Shown piece after piece: positions 9,934 through 21,690 of a DNA stretch of 64,000 nucleotides; the stretch's first letter is position 1; every line of letters begins with the position of its first letter. The notes beneath the pieces are model-generated. The model was not told the DNA's origin and did no database searches. It saw nothing but the letters and a program-made list of their open reading frames with translations. This stretch comes from Cephalopachus bancanus. Its lineage: Eukaryota > Chordata > Mammalia > Primates > Tarsiidae. The stretch spans positions 4,774,001 to 4,838,000 of the forward strand of contig JAPVLO010000133.1 in assembly GCA_027257055.1 (NCBI GenBank). Reading direction: 5' to 3'. A program made the position numbers and the translations under genes.

Positions 9934-10302
9934 TGTTACCAAATTGCCAGGCGTTTGGTCGCGGTCCTCTTGTTTGCCACACAGAAAACCAGTCACTGAG
10001 ATGAGTACTGCCAGGAAAGAAGGCTTGTTATTTGGGTGATATCAGCCGAGGAGAATGGGAGATTTAGTCTCAAATCTGTCTCCCCATCTACTGAAGTCAA
10101 GGGTTTATATAGCGAGGCAGAAATGTAAGAAAAAGGAATTCGAGAGGGGTGAGAAAGAGGAGCTAGGAAACAGGAATGAGGGAGAAGTCTGACTTTTCAT
10201 TGTCTGGATGCTGTGATCTGGTGAGTTTCAATTCCTTAATACCATAGGCTTAAGGGTCAGTTTCCTGAGAAAGAAACTCAGATAAGACAAATGTAACTTT
10301 CA
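9934..10302 (-). mobile_element. Probable LTR fragment
   Basis: An LTR-like composition in minus orientation: a TATA-like CTATATAAAC (plus GTTTATATAG near 10102), a G-rich tract toward U5 and TG…CA-like ends (plus TGTTACC at 9934 and CTTTCA at 10302). The family is not identified and the ends are approximate. No clear target duplication is seen. Confidence 0.42.
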
Positions 10303-10477
10303 GGTTTTAAGACTGGGAGGATCTATTTCCATGTTTATTTAAAAACAAAAACAAAAACAGAAAAAAACTATAACCATTAGTTCTACGGGGAAGTTGGGCC
10401 AGTTTTATAAGGATCAAATGACGGAATGCTAGAAATACATAGTAATTGGATAACAGTAAGTCTTCAACAAATAGGGG

Positions 10478-10982
10478 AAGCCAACCTGGGCAACATAGCA
10501 ACACCTCAATCCTACCAAAAAATAAAATAAAAATTAGCCGGGCTCTGTGGCTCAGCCTGTAATCTCGCGCCTGGGAGGCTGAGGTGAGTGGATTGCCTGA
10601 GCCCGCGGGTTCGAGACCTGGGCAGCGAGTCCTCATCTCTACAATAAATCAAAAAATTAGCCGGGCGTGGTAGCGCATGCCTGTAATTCTGGCTACTTGG
10701 AAGACTGAGGCGGAAGGATCGCTGGAGCCCAGCAGGTCGAGGCTGCGGTGGCCGGGAGCGGCCACTGCACTGCAGTCTGGGCGACAGAGTGAGACTCCAA
10801 CTCAAAAAAAAAAAAATTAGCCAGGTGTGGCGGTGCCCGGCTGTAGTCCCAGCACTCAGGAGGCTGAGAAAGGAGGATTGCCTGAATCCAGTAGGTTAAG
10901 GGTGCCATGATTGTGTCACTGAACTCCAGCCTGAGTGAGAGTGAGACCCTGACTCCAAAAGGCAGCAACAACAACTAAAAAA
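10478..10982 (+). mobile_element. Older 5'-truncated Alu interrupted by a younger Alu
   Basis: The left-arm end (AACCTGGGCAACATAGC) at 10484-10536 and the right arm at 10817-10982 belong to one AluJ-like element. The younger Alu at 10537-10812 sits in its central A-rich linker, with a duplicated AAAAATTA on both sides. This is a clear nested insertion. Confidence 0.85.
10537..10812 (+). mobile_element. Alu, divergent lineage-specific subfamily (nested)
   Basis: Starts GCCGGGCTCTGTGG and includes CCGCGGGTTCGAGACC, ATAAATCAAAAAATTAGCC and GTGGCCGGGAGCGGCCAC. Ends in a 13-base A tail. Same subfamily as the Alus at 580, 17636 and 43217. Confidence 0.93.
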
Positions 10983-12643
10983 AATAGGGGGAGATGGGAG
11001 GAGAATGCTATCTGCTGGTGATTCCCCTCGCCTGCTCCCTTTTCCTGTCATTCCTGCCAGTAGGGGGGAAAAAAGGTGGAAATATAAACAGAGACTTAAT
11101 AGGAAAGTGAAAGTTGATTGCCGAGACATGCCTCTTGATTTGAGGTTTACTGGAGGCATTTCTGGGGTTCTGGGCTTGGGACCACGCACCCCTCTGTTAT
11201 TGTGGTCTTAGGTTGTTGAGCAAAACCAACGCGTGAGTCGAGCCCTTCAGAAACACAGCTCTGATGTGTTTCCAAAAGGAATTTTGTCAACTTTCAGTAT
11301 GGTACTTGGGTCTGGGATGTAAACAATTAGACCTCAACAGCTCCCTGGTACCCTGGTACCCAAGCTTTCTGCTCCCTCCTTCTGCTGGCCCTGGGAAGGA
11401 GTGTGCTTGCCCATGGCAGTGGGCTCATTCAGTTAGTACAGCCCGGGGGAGTCACAGAGCAGCCAGTTCCCATCAGCTGCGGGCATCCCAGACTATGCCT
11501 CTACACCTCTGCCTGCTTTCTTGACTCTGGGTAAACTCAGTTTCCTCATTTACTGTCATGTCTCTGTCTTTTTGGTCCCACGCTGGTTTCTTATTTACAG
11601 GTGTCTCTTCTCCTTGATCTGGAAATCATAACTTTAGTCCAACTAACTGGAAATGTTTCATGTTTATATTTTATATTTCATTTTATACTTTCCCCAACTA
11701 AGGAACTGTGTGATTTGTTTTCCAAAGAAATTTCAGCCTTTTGCCTCCAGAGAGAAGCACATTCAGAGCAATTTTTCCACCCTTCTGTTGCATCAGTGGG
11801 CTACAGACATTAGATCAATTGCAGTGTTGAATTTTCAGTAGCCCGGAAATTTTCGTTTTCTAAGAAAGAGTAGGCATACGGGAGGGAATAGCAAGTCAGA
11901 GGTCAAAATAAAATTTCTGCTATTAAGCAATGTTAAAAAATGATTCTATGCCAACTGTAATATGTAAAGTCTGAGTTCCAAGATTTTCCCATTAAGATTT
12001 GCTTTTACCATAAGTCAGGTTTCATGAATATGTAATGAGTTTGAGTATACCATTAGTTCCACCATTAAATCAATATCATTATCCTAGAAGAAAGCTTCTC
12101 TCATGACCCCCAGAGAAGACTGTTAACACTCTTAAAGCTCAGGCAGGTTTTATTTTTATTCACGTTGGTGCCTTTATTGCAGAGGGGATTGGGGGAGGCA
12201 TTTGAGGGCAAGTCACCATCCTGTATTCTCTCTGACATGTAAATCCTCTGTGTGGAAGGTAAAAAAGTAGAAAACCGGCTGGTGTGCGATGGTATCCAAC
12301 TTATAAATAAGCAAATTCATGGAGCAGGAACTGTTTTGGTTTTCAGGATTAAATTAAAATGTATTTTTCTTTCTTTCAAGAGAGGAGAATTATAATTTGA
12401 AGACATAAAATAAATGACAATGGGAAAAAAAATATATAGTACTCACGTTGAGTTATGAGTTGGCCAGAGCAGTGCCAGTTTCTAACAGGTACTACAGGAA
12501 TCCTGTAGACAAATCTACCCTGATTATAATTACATACAAATGATACATCTAAATAAGTAATTCTCAGATCTTGGCCATGGCAGAAAGCGTTTAAAGGTTC
12601 CTGCCAACTCAGGTGGAAAGGGGCATGTGTTAGCCCCAGATTC
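10983..12643. other. Unassigned, no gene seen
   Basis: Short frames only (the longest is 97 codons and overlaps the Alu). No recognised repeats. Confidence 0.5.
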
Positions 12644-12657
12644 CAGGGCTAATTTTT

Positions 12658-12970
12658 GGTTTTTTTGGTTTCTGTTTTTTGTTTTTTTGAGTTGGAGTCT
12701 CATTCTGTTGCCCAGACTGAAGTGCAGTAGCACACTCACAGCCACCCCAGTGTCGACCTGCTGGGCTCCAGCAATCCTTCTACCTCAGCCTTCCAAGTAG
12801 CTGGAACTACAGGTGTGTGCTACCATGACTGGTTAATTTTTTTTTTTTAATTGTAGAAAAGAGGTCTTGCCAAGTTGCCCGGGCTGGTCTCGAACCCACG
12901 GGCTCAGGCAATCCATTCGGCTCAGCCTCCCAAAGTGCTGAGATTACAGGCTGAACCACCAAGCCCGGCC
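12658..12970 (-). mobile_element. Alu, intermediate form of the divergent subfamily
   Basis: Minus-strand dimeric Alu with target duplication CAGGGCTAATTTTT at 12644-12657 and 12971-12984. The right arm reads CACTCACAGCCACC on plus, partway between standard Alu and the young subfamily signature. Confidence 0.92.
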
Positions 12971-13314
12971 CAGGGCTAATTTTTTAGGGGAGAAGGAAGT
13001 AAATTGTCACCCAGACCTTTGAAAAAGACACCATTTGAATCAGGAAAATGTCTTAGCCAGCCCTGAGTGCCCTGCTCCCTTCTCTTTCTCAGCTAAAGTA
13101 TAGGAGATGGCATTAGCCAAAGAAGTGTCCCCAGCTTCTTAGATTCTGTCATCCTGACAGATCCTGGATTCCACAATTCCAAGCTGGTCAGAAATTAGAC
13201 CACTCATCACAAGCAGCTTGGCTTCAGAGATCTCAAAACAATATAGCAACATTTTCAAGTAGTAATAATTTTATCATTTGTATTTTTTGAAAATACTATA
13301 ATCAGCTAGGTGCG

Positions 13315-13600
13315 GTGGCTCATGCCTGAAATCCCAGCACTTTGGTAGGCTGAAGCGGGAGGATTGCTTGTGCCCAGGAGTTCAAGACCAACCTAGGCAA
13401 CCTGGTGAGACATTGTCTCTATGAAAGATTAGCTAGACATGGTGGTGGGCGCCTATCGTCCCAACTACTTGGGAGGCTAAGGCAGAAGAATCATCTTAGC
13501 ACAGTTGCTGGAAGCTGTGGAGAGCTATGATCGTGTCATTGCACTTCAGTCTGGGAAACAGGATGAGACCCTGACTCAAAACCAAAAAAAAACAAAAAAC
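13315..13600 (+). mobile_element. Alu, old AluJ-like
   Basis: A full dimer with the head GCTAGGTGCGGTGGCTCATGCC, a right arm with the standard GAGCTATGATCGTGTCATTGC, and an A-rich tail. It is strongly diverged. No clear target duplication. Confidence 0.88.
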
Positions 13601-15654
13601 TACAGTGGCAATTTTATTTTTCAGCTGCCAAATAAAAGAAACTTTCACTTTACCTAGGGCAAGTCTGGCCTAGGTAAAAGAATCAAGAGGATTGATTTTC
13701 TCCAACGGGAATAAAACTTTTAAGTTCAGCATAGAAAACCCAGAGATGTTTTTCTCCCTTTCTGTGTCCTGTTGTCCTTGTAGAATACTGAGAAAGTATT
13801 GTTTTGCTAAGAGCTGAATCCAGCCATCTGGAAGGCCAAGATCTGTAAGGGTTCAATAACCACCTGGGACAGATACATGGAAAGACCAAGAAAGACTCTC
13901 TCCTTCCTCTGCTGCTTCCAGCGTGGGTCCTTCCATCCTTCCTCCCTGTGTCCTACATTTCAAGGCGGGTGCTCCGCACCTACTTTATAGTTAGACATTT
14001 TGAAGTAAATAGAGAAATAGACTATTCTATGTTTCACATTTTTTTTCCTTTTTACATAGGGATTATTTTGGAATGTTTTCCCAATTAGGAAAGGCAAACA
14101 GTCAAATGATTCCAATTCAATAGGGACAGGGCCCAAGTGTGCCTCTCTGCAGCAAGAGGACTGGCTTTGTGTGACCCATGACATCATTTGTTTGGGCATC
14201 TGCCCAGTAGGCATTATAGTTTTGTTTCAGATATTTGTTTTAAAGAAATAATTTTTTTTCCTATTGCAGCAATGCTTAATTATATATACCCCGAGGATAC
14301 AGCTCGTTCTCTCTGTAAGGTCACTGTAAACTGTGCTGGCATTTTAGCAAGGTGTGGTACCACATATGGGAAAGCCACAAAGCCCGGAGATGTCAGAGCT
14401 GATCTGTCCATGTTGGATTCCAGGAACTTGCCTCAGGCTTTCTCAGTATAGCCAGAATCACATTCCCTTTAAAAGAGCAGCTGAATCTCAAACTTCAGGG
14501 TGGCTTAGTCCACTGTCAAGTTCATTTAGTGTCTCACCAGTCTTAGTGTAGGTAAATGTCTTAGATACGTGGATGAATAATTTTTAACCTTTTTTCAAAA
14601 TATAATTGTCCTGAATATATGTAAATCTTAAGAATGAATAATGAGAAAAACATAAACATGAAATTGTATCTAGTTTCTGAGAAACAAATGGTATTTATAC
14701 CACAGTTATACCAGGGCGGAAATTTTTAATTTTTTTCTAAGACATAGACTGTAACATTATTCACAAAATAAACTTAGCCATCATTTATCAATCCTATCAG
14801 ACATTTAAAATATTTAGCTCATTTACAGAATGTGTTCTTTTGGAAAGAAAAATTATATATCCCATTGGAACATTCAACATCATTTTTTTCCTTTACTGCC
14901 ATAAATGAAAACAATGTTTACTTTTTACTGGAGAAAGAAAACACATTATAATCTTACTCCATCAAAGGGCAAACTTGAGGATTATGCATCCAAGGGAAGA
15001 AATTTCCTTTCCTCTGTTGAAAGCATAACTCAGGGTGTGGGAGTGAGCTGTCTGGGGGAGACTGAAGCTTCCACTGGTTTGTAAAGCATGTTGTCTTGAA
15101 ACTACACGAACCTCTGAAGAGGAATCACATGCTGGGCCCTATCAGCAATGGACACCAAAGAGAAAGAAGCAACTGTGAGAGAGGGACCAGGCCATGAAAG
15201 AGACCCAGGGAGAAATGACTAGATATCTCTCTCACAGCTAGATGCAACAGGGTTCCATTTTCTCTTTTCCTTAGGGCTGTGGCAACTTTGTTGTCTAAAA
15301 TGGAAGCCCTGTCTGGTTGTCTGAAGTCTTTTCTTGATGAGAAGGCCTTGCTGAGTGCAGTTGACTCAGTCTGCTGTTGCTGTTCACACTGCCACTCTTT
15401 CTTCCAATTGCATACTAACTCAACTGGTGATGAAGCTTCTGCCCTTGCGGTCTCTGGTTAAATCAGGACATTTATATACATAATCCGATATATTGATATC
15501 TATGAGGGGAGACCCCCAAAATTCTGGAATTATCTTTTGGAGGGCAGGCCCCTTGCAGGACAGACTTCCTCCACTAGGTAAGTGTTCTAGGGACCCATTG
15601 ACATCAGTGAACCAGCTAGCATTGTTGTAAGAGACTGAGTTCAACTTCAGTGAA
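13601..15654. other. Unassigned, no gene seen
   Basis: Mixed unique-looking DNA. Open frames of 60-87 codons have no recognisable product. Confidence 0.5.
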
Positions 15655-16075
15655 TTTTTTTTGAGGGTTCATTCCACACATTTGCCAATTTCATGACAGC
15701 TGATTTACAAGCACACCTGCCACCCATACCACACTGGTGTTCAGCAGTTTTTGACCCAGAACGGCATGACTCCCGTGCCCCACCCTCCCTATTCACCTGA
15801 TCTCACCCTGAGTGACTTTTGTTTCCCCAGATGAAAAAGTCCTCAAAGGGAAACTTTTGCCCATGTGGAAGAGGTGAAACAAAAAATGGCAGAAGCACTA
15901 AAAGGCACAGAAATTGACAAATTCAAAAACCATTTTGAGCAGTGAAAAAAGTGTCTCAGTAGTTGTATTACATCAAACAGAGAGTACTTTGAAGGTGACT
16001 GAAGTTTAAACACGTAAGAAGCAATTACATAATTTTTAATAAATTACAGGTTTTGGGGGGTCCCCCCTTGAATTA
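15655..16075 (+). mobile_element. Mariner-type DNA transposon relic
   Basis: The plus strand encodes, with frame breaks, the C-terminal part of a mariner transposase. It has a PPYSPDL-like segment (CCTATTCACCTGATCTC near 15785), then LSDF, a Lys-rich EALKGTEIDKFKNHFEQ stretch and a final REYFEGD. The third catalytic Asp of the mariner DD34D triad belongs to the SPDL motif. The 3' end near 16065 carries GGTCCCCCCTT, similar to a mariner terminal repeat. The 5' half is missing or unrecognisable. Confidence 0.8.
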
Positions 16076-16544
16076 GCTTGAGTAGGAAAGAGACAGAAAA
16101 GGACAGAGAGATTAACCTTAGAGAAAAATGGTAAAATGTCTAGAAGGTGAGCCTTTAGAAACGAAGCATCCCACCTTTGTTCGTCAGCCTCCAGATATGT
16201 TGTAAACATTCCCCAGTGGGACTCGCTCCTACCCTCCTCTGTGCTCCAGTAGGACTTTGTTTGGACCTCAAGAGTAGTACATAGGACACTCTGTGTCACT
16301 TGCCTGCTTTCCTCAGCAACCCTTGGGCTTCTTTAGGGATCATCAGTGTGTATTTCATAGTTGTCTCTCCAGAATAATGGAGAAGAGGCTGCACACAGTA
16401 GTTGCTTAATACTACTAGATGAATGAATGACTGTACCCAGAGGGTGCACTCATGATCGAGCCCCTCTTGTGTGTTCTCAACAGCTGACACAATTCCTGCA
16501 CCAATTGGTCTGGTCTAAATGAATGGATGAGAAAGATCCAAGAC
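16076..16544. other. Unassigned
   Basis: No gene. A GAATGAATGA stretch near 16421 could be the eroded end of an L2/MIR-type element. Confidence 0.4.
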
Positions 16545-16735
16545 CCTAATGGAGTTAGACCTGAGTTGGAATCCCGGGGTCACCACACAGGAGCTGTGTG
16601 AGCTAGGACAAATTACTTTACTTCTCTGTGCTTCAGTTTTCTCACCTGTAAAATGTGGTGAATGGTCAATTAACGAGGTAGCACCTGCACTAAGCGCCTT
16701 GACATGGTGCCAGGCAGAATAAAGCCCCACTTGCA
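16545..16735 (+). mobile_element. MIR
   Basis: Contains the MIR core in order: GTTGGAATCCCGG, CTGTGTGAGCTAGGACAAATTAC, TCTGTGCTTCAGTTTTCTCACCTGTAAAATG, then GTGCCAGGCA-like sequence. An old tRNA-derived SINE. Confidence 0.88.
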
Positions 16736-17458
16736 TGCCAGGAAACCTTATAGCAAAGACTGAAAGACTGATATGAATTGATTCTCACTGTGTTTTTAGC
16801 TTAAATGTATATTTAATATTTGAGGTCAAATTCCACGAGAAAAAGGCTGATGTAGTAGTAAAAAGCCTTATATGTCTGGTGTGTTGTCCATGAAACAGTT
16901 CAATTAAGTGGAATTGCCCTCAAGTCAAGGGGTTATAATTGACACACAGATAAACATATATTGACTCCAGTTAACTCCAGATGTCCATTTAGCTGACTGT
17001 TCATATGGTCACTGTACTCTGGCTTCACCCCTGATTCACAGAATGCTCTTCATAAGGTGGTAGTTGTGTGCTGTCATACCACAAGTTAAACCCATTGACC
17101 ACTCTTATTCCAAAGGCACCCACAGGGCATTGAATGCAGGACCTTCAGCTTCACAACACTCTTCTGCCTAAAGGGGGAAATGTGGTTCTCATTGTTCGGA
17201 ACTGAAGTAACTGAAGTTTAGGTTAGGTAATCTAGACTAAGACGGCAGGTATTTTATAAGGAAATGTCCAATCAGCAGTTGGCTCCTCCTAGCCAAGGGT
17301 CTAAGTCTGCCTTAGCTAGTTGGGTTCACTTGAATTCAGCTCATTAAATGTGAGTGATGGTCTCTGCCCCTCTCAGCTCACATAACTTTTGTGAAGACAA
17401 AAAGATATCATATCCCCAATAAAGCAAATATTAAATGTTAAATCCTGCATCTGAGTAC
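16736..17458. other. Unassigned
   Basis: No gene, recognisable repeat or RNA was seen. Confidence 0.45.
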
Positions 17459-17635
17459 AGGCATGCCTCAGAGATATCACAGGTTTGATTTCAGAATACC
17501 CCAATAAAGCGAATATCACAATACAGCGAGTCACACAAATTTTTTGCTTTCCAAGTGCATACAAAAGGCATGTTTACACTATACTATAGCCTAGTAAATG
17601 TACAATAGCATTATATCTTTTAAAAATACTTTATT

Positions 17636-17915
17636 AGCCGGGCTCGGTGGCTCAGCCTGTAATCCCGCACCTTTGGGAGGCTGAGGTGAGTGGATTGCCT
17701 GAGCCTGCGGGTTCGAGACCCGCCTGGGCAGCGAGACCTCATCTCTACAATAAATCAAAAAATCAGCCGGGCATGGTAGCGCATGCCTGTAATTCCGACT
17801 ACTTGGAAGGCTGAGGCGGAAGGATCGCCGGATCCCAGCTGGCGAGGCTGCGGTGGCCGGGAGCGGCCACTGCACTCCAGTCTGGGCGACAGAGTGAGAC
17901 TCCAACTCAAAAAAA
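17636..17915 (+). mobile_element. Alu, divergent lineage-specific subfamily, in Tigger1
   Basis: Flanked by AAAAATACTTTATT at 17622-17635 and 17916-17929, a 14-bp target duplication of Tigger1 sequence. It contains GTGGCCGGGAGCGGCCAC and other subfamily marks with intact CpGs. Confidence 0.95.
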
Positions 17916-17944
17916 AAAAATACTTTATTGCTAAAAACACTAAT

Positions 17945-18300
17945 GGTCATCTGAGCCTTCATCGAGTTGTAACCTTTTTGCTGGTGGAGGGTCTTGCCTC
18001 AATGCTGATGGCCACTGAATCAGGCGATGATTGCTGAAGGCGGGAGTGACCGTGGCAGCTTCTTAAAATAAGACAACAATGAAGTTTGTCACATCAAACA
18101 TTGACAATTCTTTTCTAGAAAGATCTCTCTGTAGCACATGATGCTGTTTGATAGCTTTTATCCAGAGTAGAACTTCTTTCAAAATTGGTGTCAATCCTCT
18201 CAAACCCTGCTGCTGCTGTATCAGCTTAGTTTATTGTCATTTCAACAATTTTCCCAGCCTCTTCACCAGAAGAAGATTCCATCTCAAGAAACCACTTTCT
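17945..18300 (-). pseudogene. Tigger1 transposase remnant, C-terminal part
   Basis: Minus-strand coding similarity to the Tigger1 transposase tail (reads through KWFLEMES, then Ser/Asp/Gln-rich sequence), with stops and frameshifts. The protein would have moved the element by cut and paste. It cannot function here. Confidence 0.75.
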
Positions 18301-18301
18301 A

Positions 18302-18470
18302 ACCCAGGTGTGATGGCTTACACCTGCAATCCCAGTTACTTGGGAGGCAGAGGTGAGAGGATGTATTGAGTCCAGGAGTTCAAGGCTGCAGTGAGCTATG
18401 ATTGCACCATTTCACTCCAGCCTGAGCAAGACAGTGAGAACCCCATCTCTAAAATAAAGAAATAAAAAAA
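18302..18470 (+). mobile_element. Alu right-monomer (FRAM-like) SINE in Tigger1
   Basis: A single arm with GGTGTGATGGCTTACACC, GCTGCAGTGAGCTATGATTGC and CACTCCAGCCTG, and an A-rich tail. The GAGCTATGAT segment marks it as a right-type monomer. It lies at a CCACTTTCT site in the transposon. Confidence 0.8.
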
Positions 18471-18489
18471 GTATTTCTCTTTGTTCATC

Positions 18490-18890
18490 AAAAAGGAGTC
18501 TTTATAGAATTAAAGAGAGTTAGTGTTTTGCTCAGCTTTTACAGAACTGACGAGAGTTGGGGGCTGATTCTGGATTACGTTTGGGCTTGAGGGAATGTTG
18601 TGGCTGGTTTGATCTTCCATCCAGACCACTAAAAGCTTCTACATATCAGCACTAAGGTTGTGTCATTTTCTTACCACTTGTGTGTATGCTGGAGTGGCGC
18701 TTTTAATCTCCTTCAAGAACTTTTCCCTTGCATCACAACTCAGCTCATTGGTGCAAGAGGCCTCACTTTTGGACCATCTTGGCTTTCTACACACCTTCCT
18801 CTCTGAGCGTAATCATTCCTAGTTTTTATTTAAAGTGAGAGACTGAGACATTTCCTTTCACTTGAACACTTAAGGGCCATTTTAGGGCTA
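18490..18890 (-). pseudogene. Tigger1 transposase remnant, N-terminal part
   Basis: A decayed minus-strand frame equivalent to the helix-turn-helix (CENP-B-like) DNA-binding end of the Tigger1 transposase. It includes the Lys-rich start region near 18870 and the block ending near AACATTCCCTCAAGCCC (complement at about 18590). It joins abruptly to C-terminal sequence at about 18490 because the core was deleted. Confidence 0.7.
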
Positions 18891-18978
18891 TTCATTGGCC
18901 TAATGTCAATGTTATTGTGTTTCAGGAAATAGGGAGACCTGAGGAGAAGAAGCGAGACAGGGAATGGCCAGTTGGAGC

Positions 18979-19480
18979 AATGTTCCCAGCCTCTTCAGGG
19001 AGTAGATTCCATCACAAGAAACCACTTTCTGTGTCCAACAGCTAATAAGTATTTAATACATGTTGAAACACTTACATTACACTTAAGAAACATTGCATAT
19101 TGTGGCAGACGAAAGGGGTGTATATAATCATGTAATTAGTCTGACTTCAAATTGGTCTGTTTGTAATACCATGGAGCACATTATGCCAATGTCAAGCACC
19201 AAGTATAGATAAAAGAAAAGGGATTTATTCTGGGTAGCATCTAAGGAGATTTTATTACAGAAGTCTATTTGTGTAAGTTTTGACCCCTTCCCCTACTTTG
19301 GGGAGATGAATCCTTTCTCTTTCTCTAATCTACTTTCTAAATAAACTACATTTTCCTATCTAAAAGAAAGAAGTCTATTTGTAAATAGACTCCATAATAG
19401 ATGACTATCTAATAAAGCAATTTTATCATAAGTTGAAAAAAAAAAGAAACACATTCTAAGCCATGTATCATGGCTTCGAT
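18979..19480. other. Unexplained insert inside Tigger1, with a second Tigger1 piece
   Basis: 18983-19031 repeats the Tigger1 block already present at 18249-18300 (…CCCAGCCTCTTCA…GATTCCATC.CAAGAAACCACTTTCT) in the same orientation but out of order. The following 450 bp match no family I know and end near an A run (19436-19446). Normal Tigger1 order resumes near 19480. Confidence 0.6.
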
Positions 19481-19775
19481 CCATTGATTAGGTTTGTCTT
19501 CTTAAATGGGTACAGTTCATGGCACCCAAAACAATGATAATAGCATCAAGAATCACCGATGACAGATCACTACAGCAAATAGAATAACAACAAAAAACTC
19601 TGAAATTCTGCCAGAATTTTCAAAATAGGACACAGAGACAGGAAGTGGGCGCGCACTGCCAGGAAAGTGGTGCCAATAGATGCTCAGTGTCGCGTTGCCA
19701 CAATCTTCCTTGTGCAAGAAACACAGCATCTGCGAAGTACAATAAAATGAAGTGCAATAAAACAGGGTGTGTTTC

Positions 19776-20939
19776 TGTTGCATATTTATTGCTTCTCTCT
19801 TTAAAAAAAATTGCCAGGACATAAACAAATGTTGCCACAGTTTGCTTTGGAAGGATCCTTTCTCAAAGTCCAGAGTGCTGACCATGGGGCCATACGAGAT
19901 CCGTTCTCAGTTGGATGAACTATCAATCTGTTCTCCAGGAAATATAGCATAGTTATGCTGACTTAACAGATGAGGAACGTGCTCTAACCTGCTCTGATTC
20001 CACACAGCAGGCTAGCATTGTGGATTTTACATTGAGAAACCCAGTCTTCTGTTCACTGCACCCACTGCAAAATGAGGAGGCCTTTGCGTTTCACATGTAG
20101 AGAAAGAAACCTAGAAGTATTGGGCTGACACAGATGGGCTACCTGTTTTCTCAGGGCCGAGTCTCTTGAATATTCCAATCGAATACATAGGATTTAGCAA
20201 AGGGAAAAATACAGGAAATTTACATTTATCAGAGGTAGGATCAAGGATTTGGAGTCTTTCTAATAGGGAAGGCTCTTTCTACAGGGCTTGTGTTGAAATG
20301 TATGCTGCTCTCAAGAAACACATGTCTTTTCCTACTGCAGGGGACCTCTGAGCCACGTTGAACAGTGACTGAGTTGGTCCTTTATCGTGTCACAGTTAAG
20401 CAAAAGCAGCAGCAGCTGAGAAAACATGGGAGAAAATGCCAGCAGCTACCCTCTGGCAGTGGTCATTAACTAGTGTCTCACAGCCAAGACACAGTGTTTT
20501 GTAAGTGTTTCTAGCTTAAATGGAGATTCAATTTTTCTCTTTGAATACCACTGGGGACAAGCAATTAATTTATTGACTGATTAATGGCCTGTGTTCAACT
20601 CTGTTGTCAATGATAATCATTCAGTCATGTTTAATGAGACATTCTGCCTTCATTAAAGTCATTAAGAAGTAAAATGTGGTTGAATTTCACACAATTTTCA
20701 CCTCAAAATAGAGAATTAAGCTAGGTCAACATTTCCCGGAGTCAGACATTTGGAAAGAAATTGAGAACAATAGAGTTAAGTCAGGAAATTATAATTTTGC
20801 CCTGGAGTCAAAAATCACCAGTCTTTAAGAAGGATTTACTGTACAAGGTGAATCATTGAGATGTAGGAAGAAAGTATTAAAATTTGCTTTTAATCTAGAA
20901 AAAAAGGAAAGAAATTATCCTCAACACAGTAGCATACTG
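19776..20939. other. Unassigned
   Basis: Short chance frames only, no named repeats. Confidence 0.45.
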
Positions 20940-21095
20940 ACAGACATGGGCTTTTCCTCTGACCACATGTCCCACAGTATTTTGTCAGGAGCTATACTGA
21001 GACTTCCCACAGTGCCACAGGTGGGTGGCGCCCTCGTGCACTTATTAAGCATTACAGTCAACAAATACTCCCAAAATGTTTCCTATGTGCTAGAT
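20940..21095 (+). repeat. Left arm of large imperfect inverted repeat
   Basis: About 155 bp, pairing with 21511-21650 in inverted orientation. Long exact blocks are shared, such as CTTTTCCTCTGACCACATGT and CTATGTGCTAGAT. This arm has a 17-bp extra segment (GTGGGTGGCGCCCTCG region, near 21020). Its inner part resembles an L2 3' end. Confidence 0.85.
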
Positions 21096-21473
21096 TCCAT
21101 TCTGGGTCACTAATGTTCCTGCATTTCTGCCCACGTGAAAAATACACTCTAACAGGGACAATGGGTTCAGCTAAGTGGATGCAGAAATTATATTTTAATT
21201 TTAATTTAACTAATTCTCAAAAAATGGGCAATGTGAATTTAAACATTTCTGTAAAGCACATGTTGTTGCTAACAACAAAATGGTAAGCTTTTCCTTGGGG
21301 GGCAAAATTATGTAGAACTTCTGCTCCTGGTACAAAATCTGCATTAACCTGAGATGAACTATGGCAAGCAGATGTTATAAGAAAACAGATGCCCCCACCC
21401 AAAGTCAAAACGAGTGAGAAAACAGCCTATGATCTGTATTCACTTTCATTAACAATAAACTTCATCTGGCATA

Positions 21474-21690
21474 TGTATTATCCTTGAGTTATACGCTAGT
21501 ATGAAGACATATCTAGCACATAGGAGACGTTTTGGGAATATTTGTTGACTGTAACGCTTAATAAGTGTACTGTGGCACTGTGGGACGCCTCAGTACAGCT
21601 CCTAACACAATACTATGGGACATGTGGTCAGAGGAAAAGCCTGTGTCTGTATTATCCTTGAGATATAAGCTAGTATGAGGACATATCTAT
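21474..21690. repeat. 41-bp direct repeats flanking the right inverted arm
   Basis: GTATTATCCTTGAGTTATAC… at 21474-21514 recurs as GTATTATCCTTGAGATATAA… at 21648-21690, with about 4 mismatches. The inverted arm lies between the two copies. Confidence 0.8.
21511..21650 (-). repeat. Right arm of large imperfect inverted repeat
   Basis: The reverse complement matches 20940-21095 over its whole length, with scattered substitutions. The spacer between arms is about 415 bp. Confidence 0.85.

Larger units (their letters stand above)
17459..19775 (-). mobile_element. Tigger1 (pogo-like) DNA transposon, rearranged
   Basis: The outer ends match Tigger1: CAGGCATGCCTCAGAGATATC at 17459 and GCATCTGCGAAGTACAATAAAATG toward 19775. 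Between them are blocks of the transposase on the minus strand. The C-terminal side is at 17940-18300 and the N-terminal DNA-binding (CENP-B-like) side at 18490-18890. The middle (the DDE catalytic core) is deleted. Two Alus (17636 and 18302) and an unexplained insert of about 0.5 kb (18979-19480) interrupt it. It is an inactive fossil. Confidence 0.9.
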
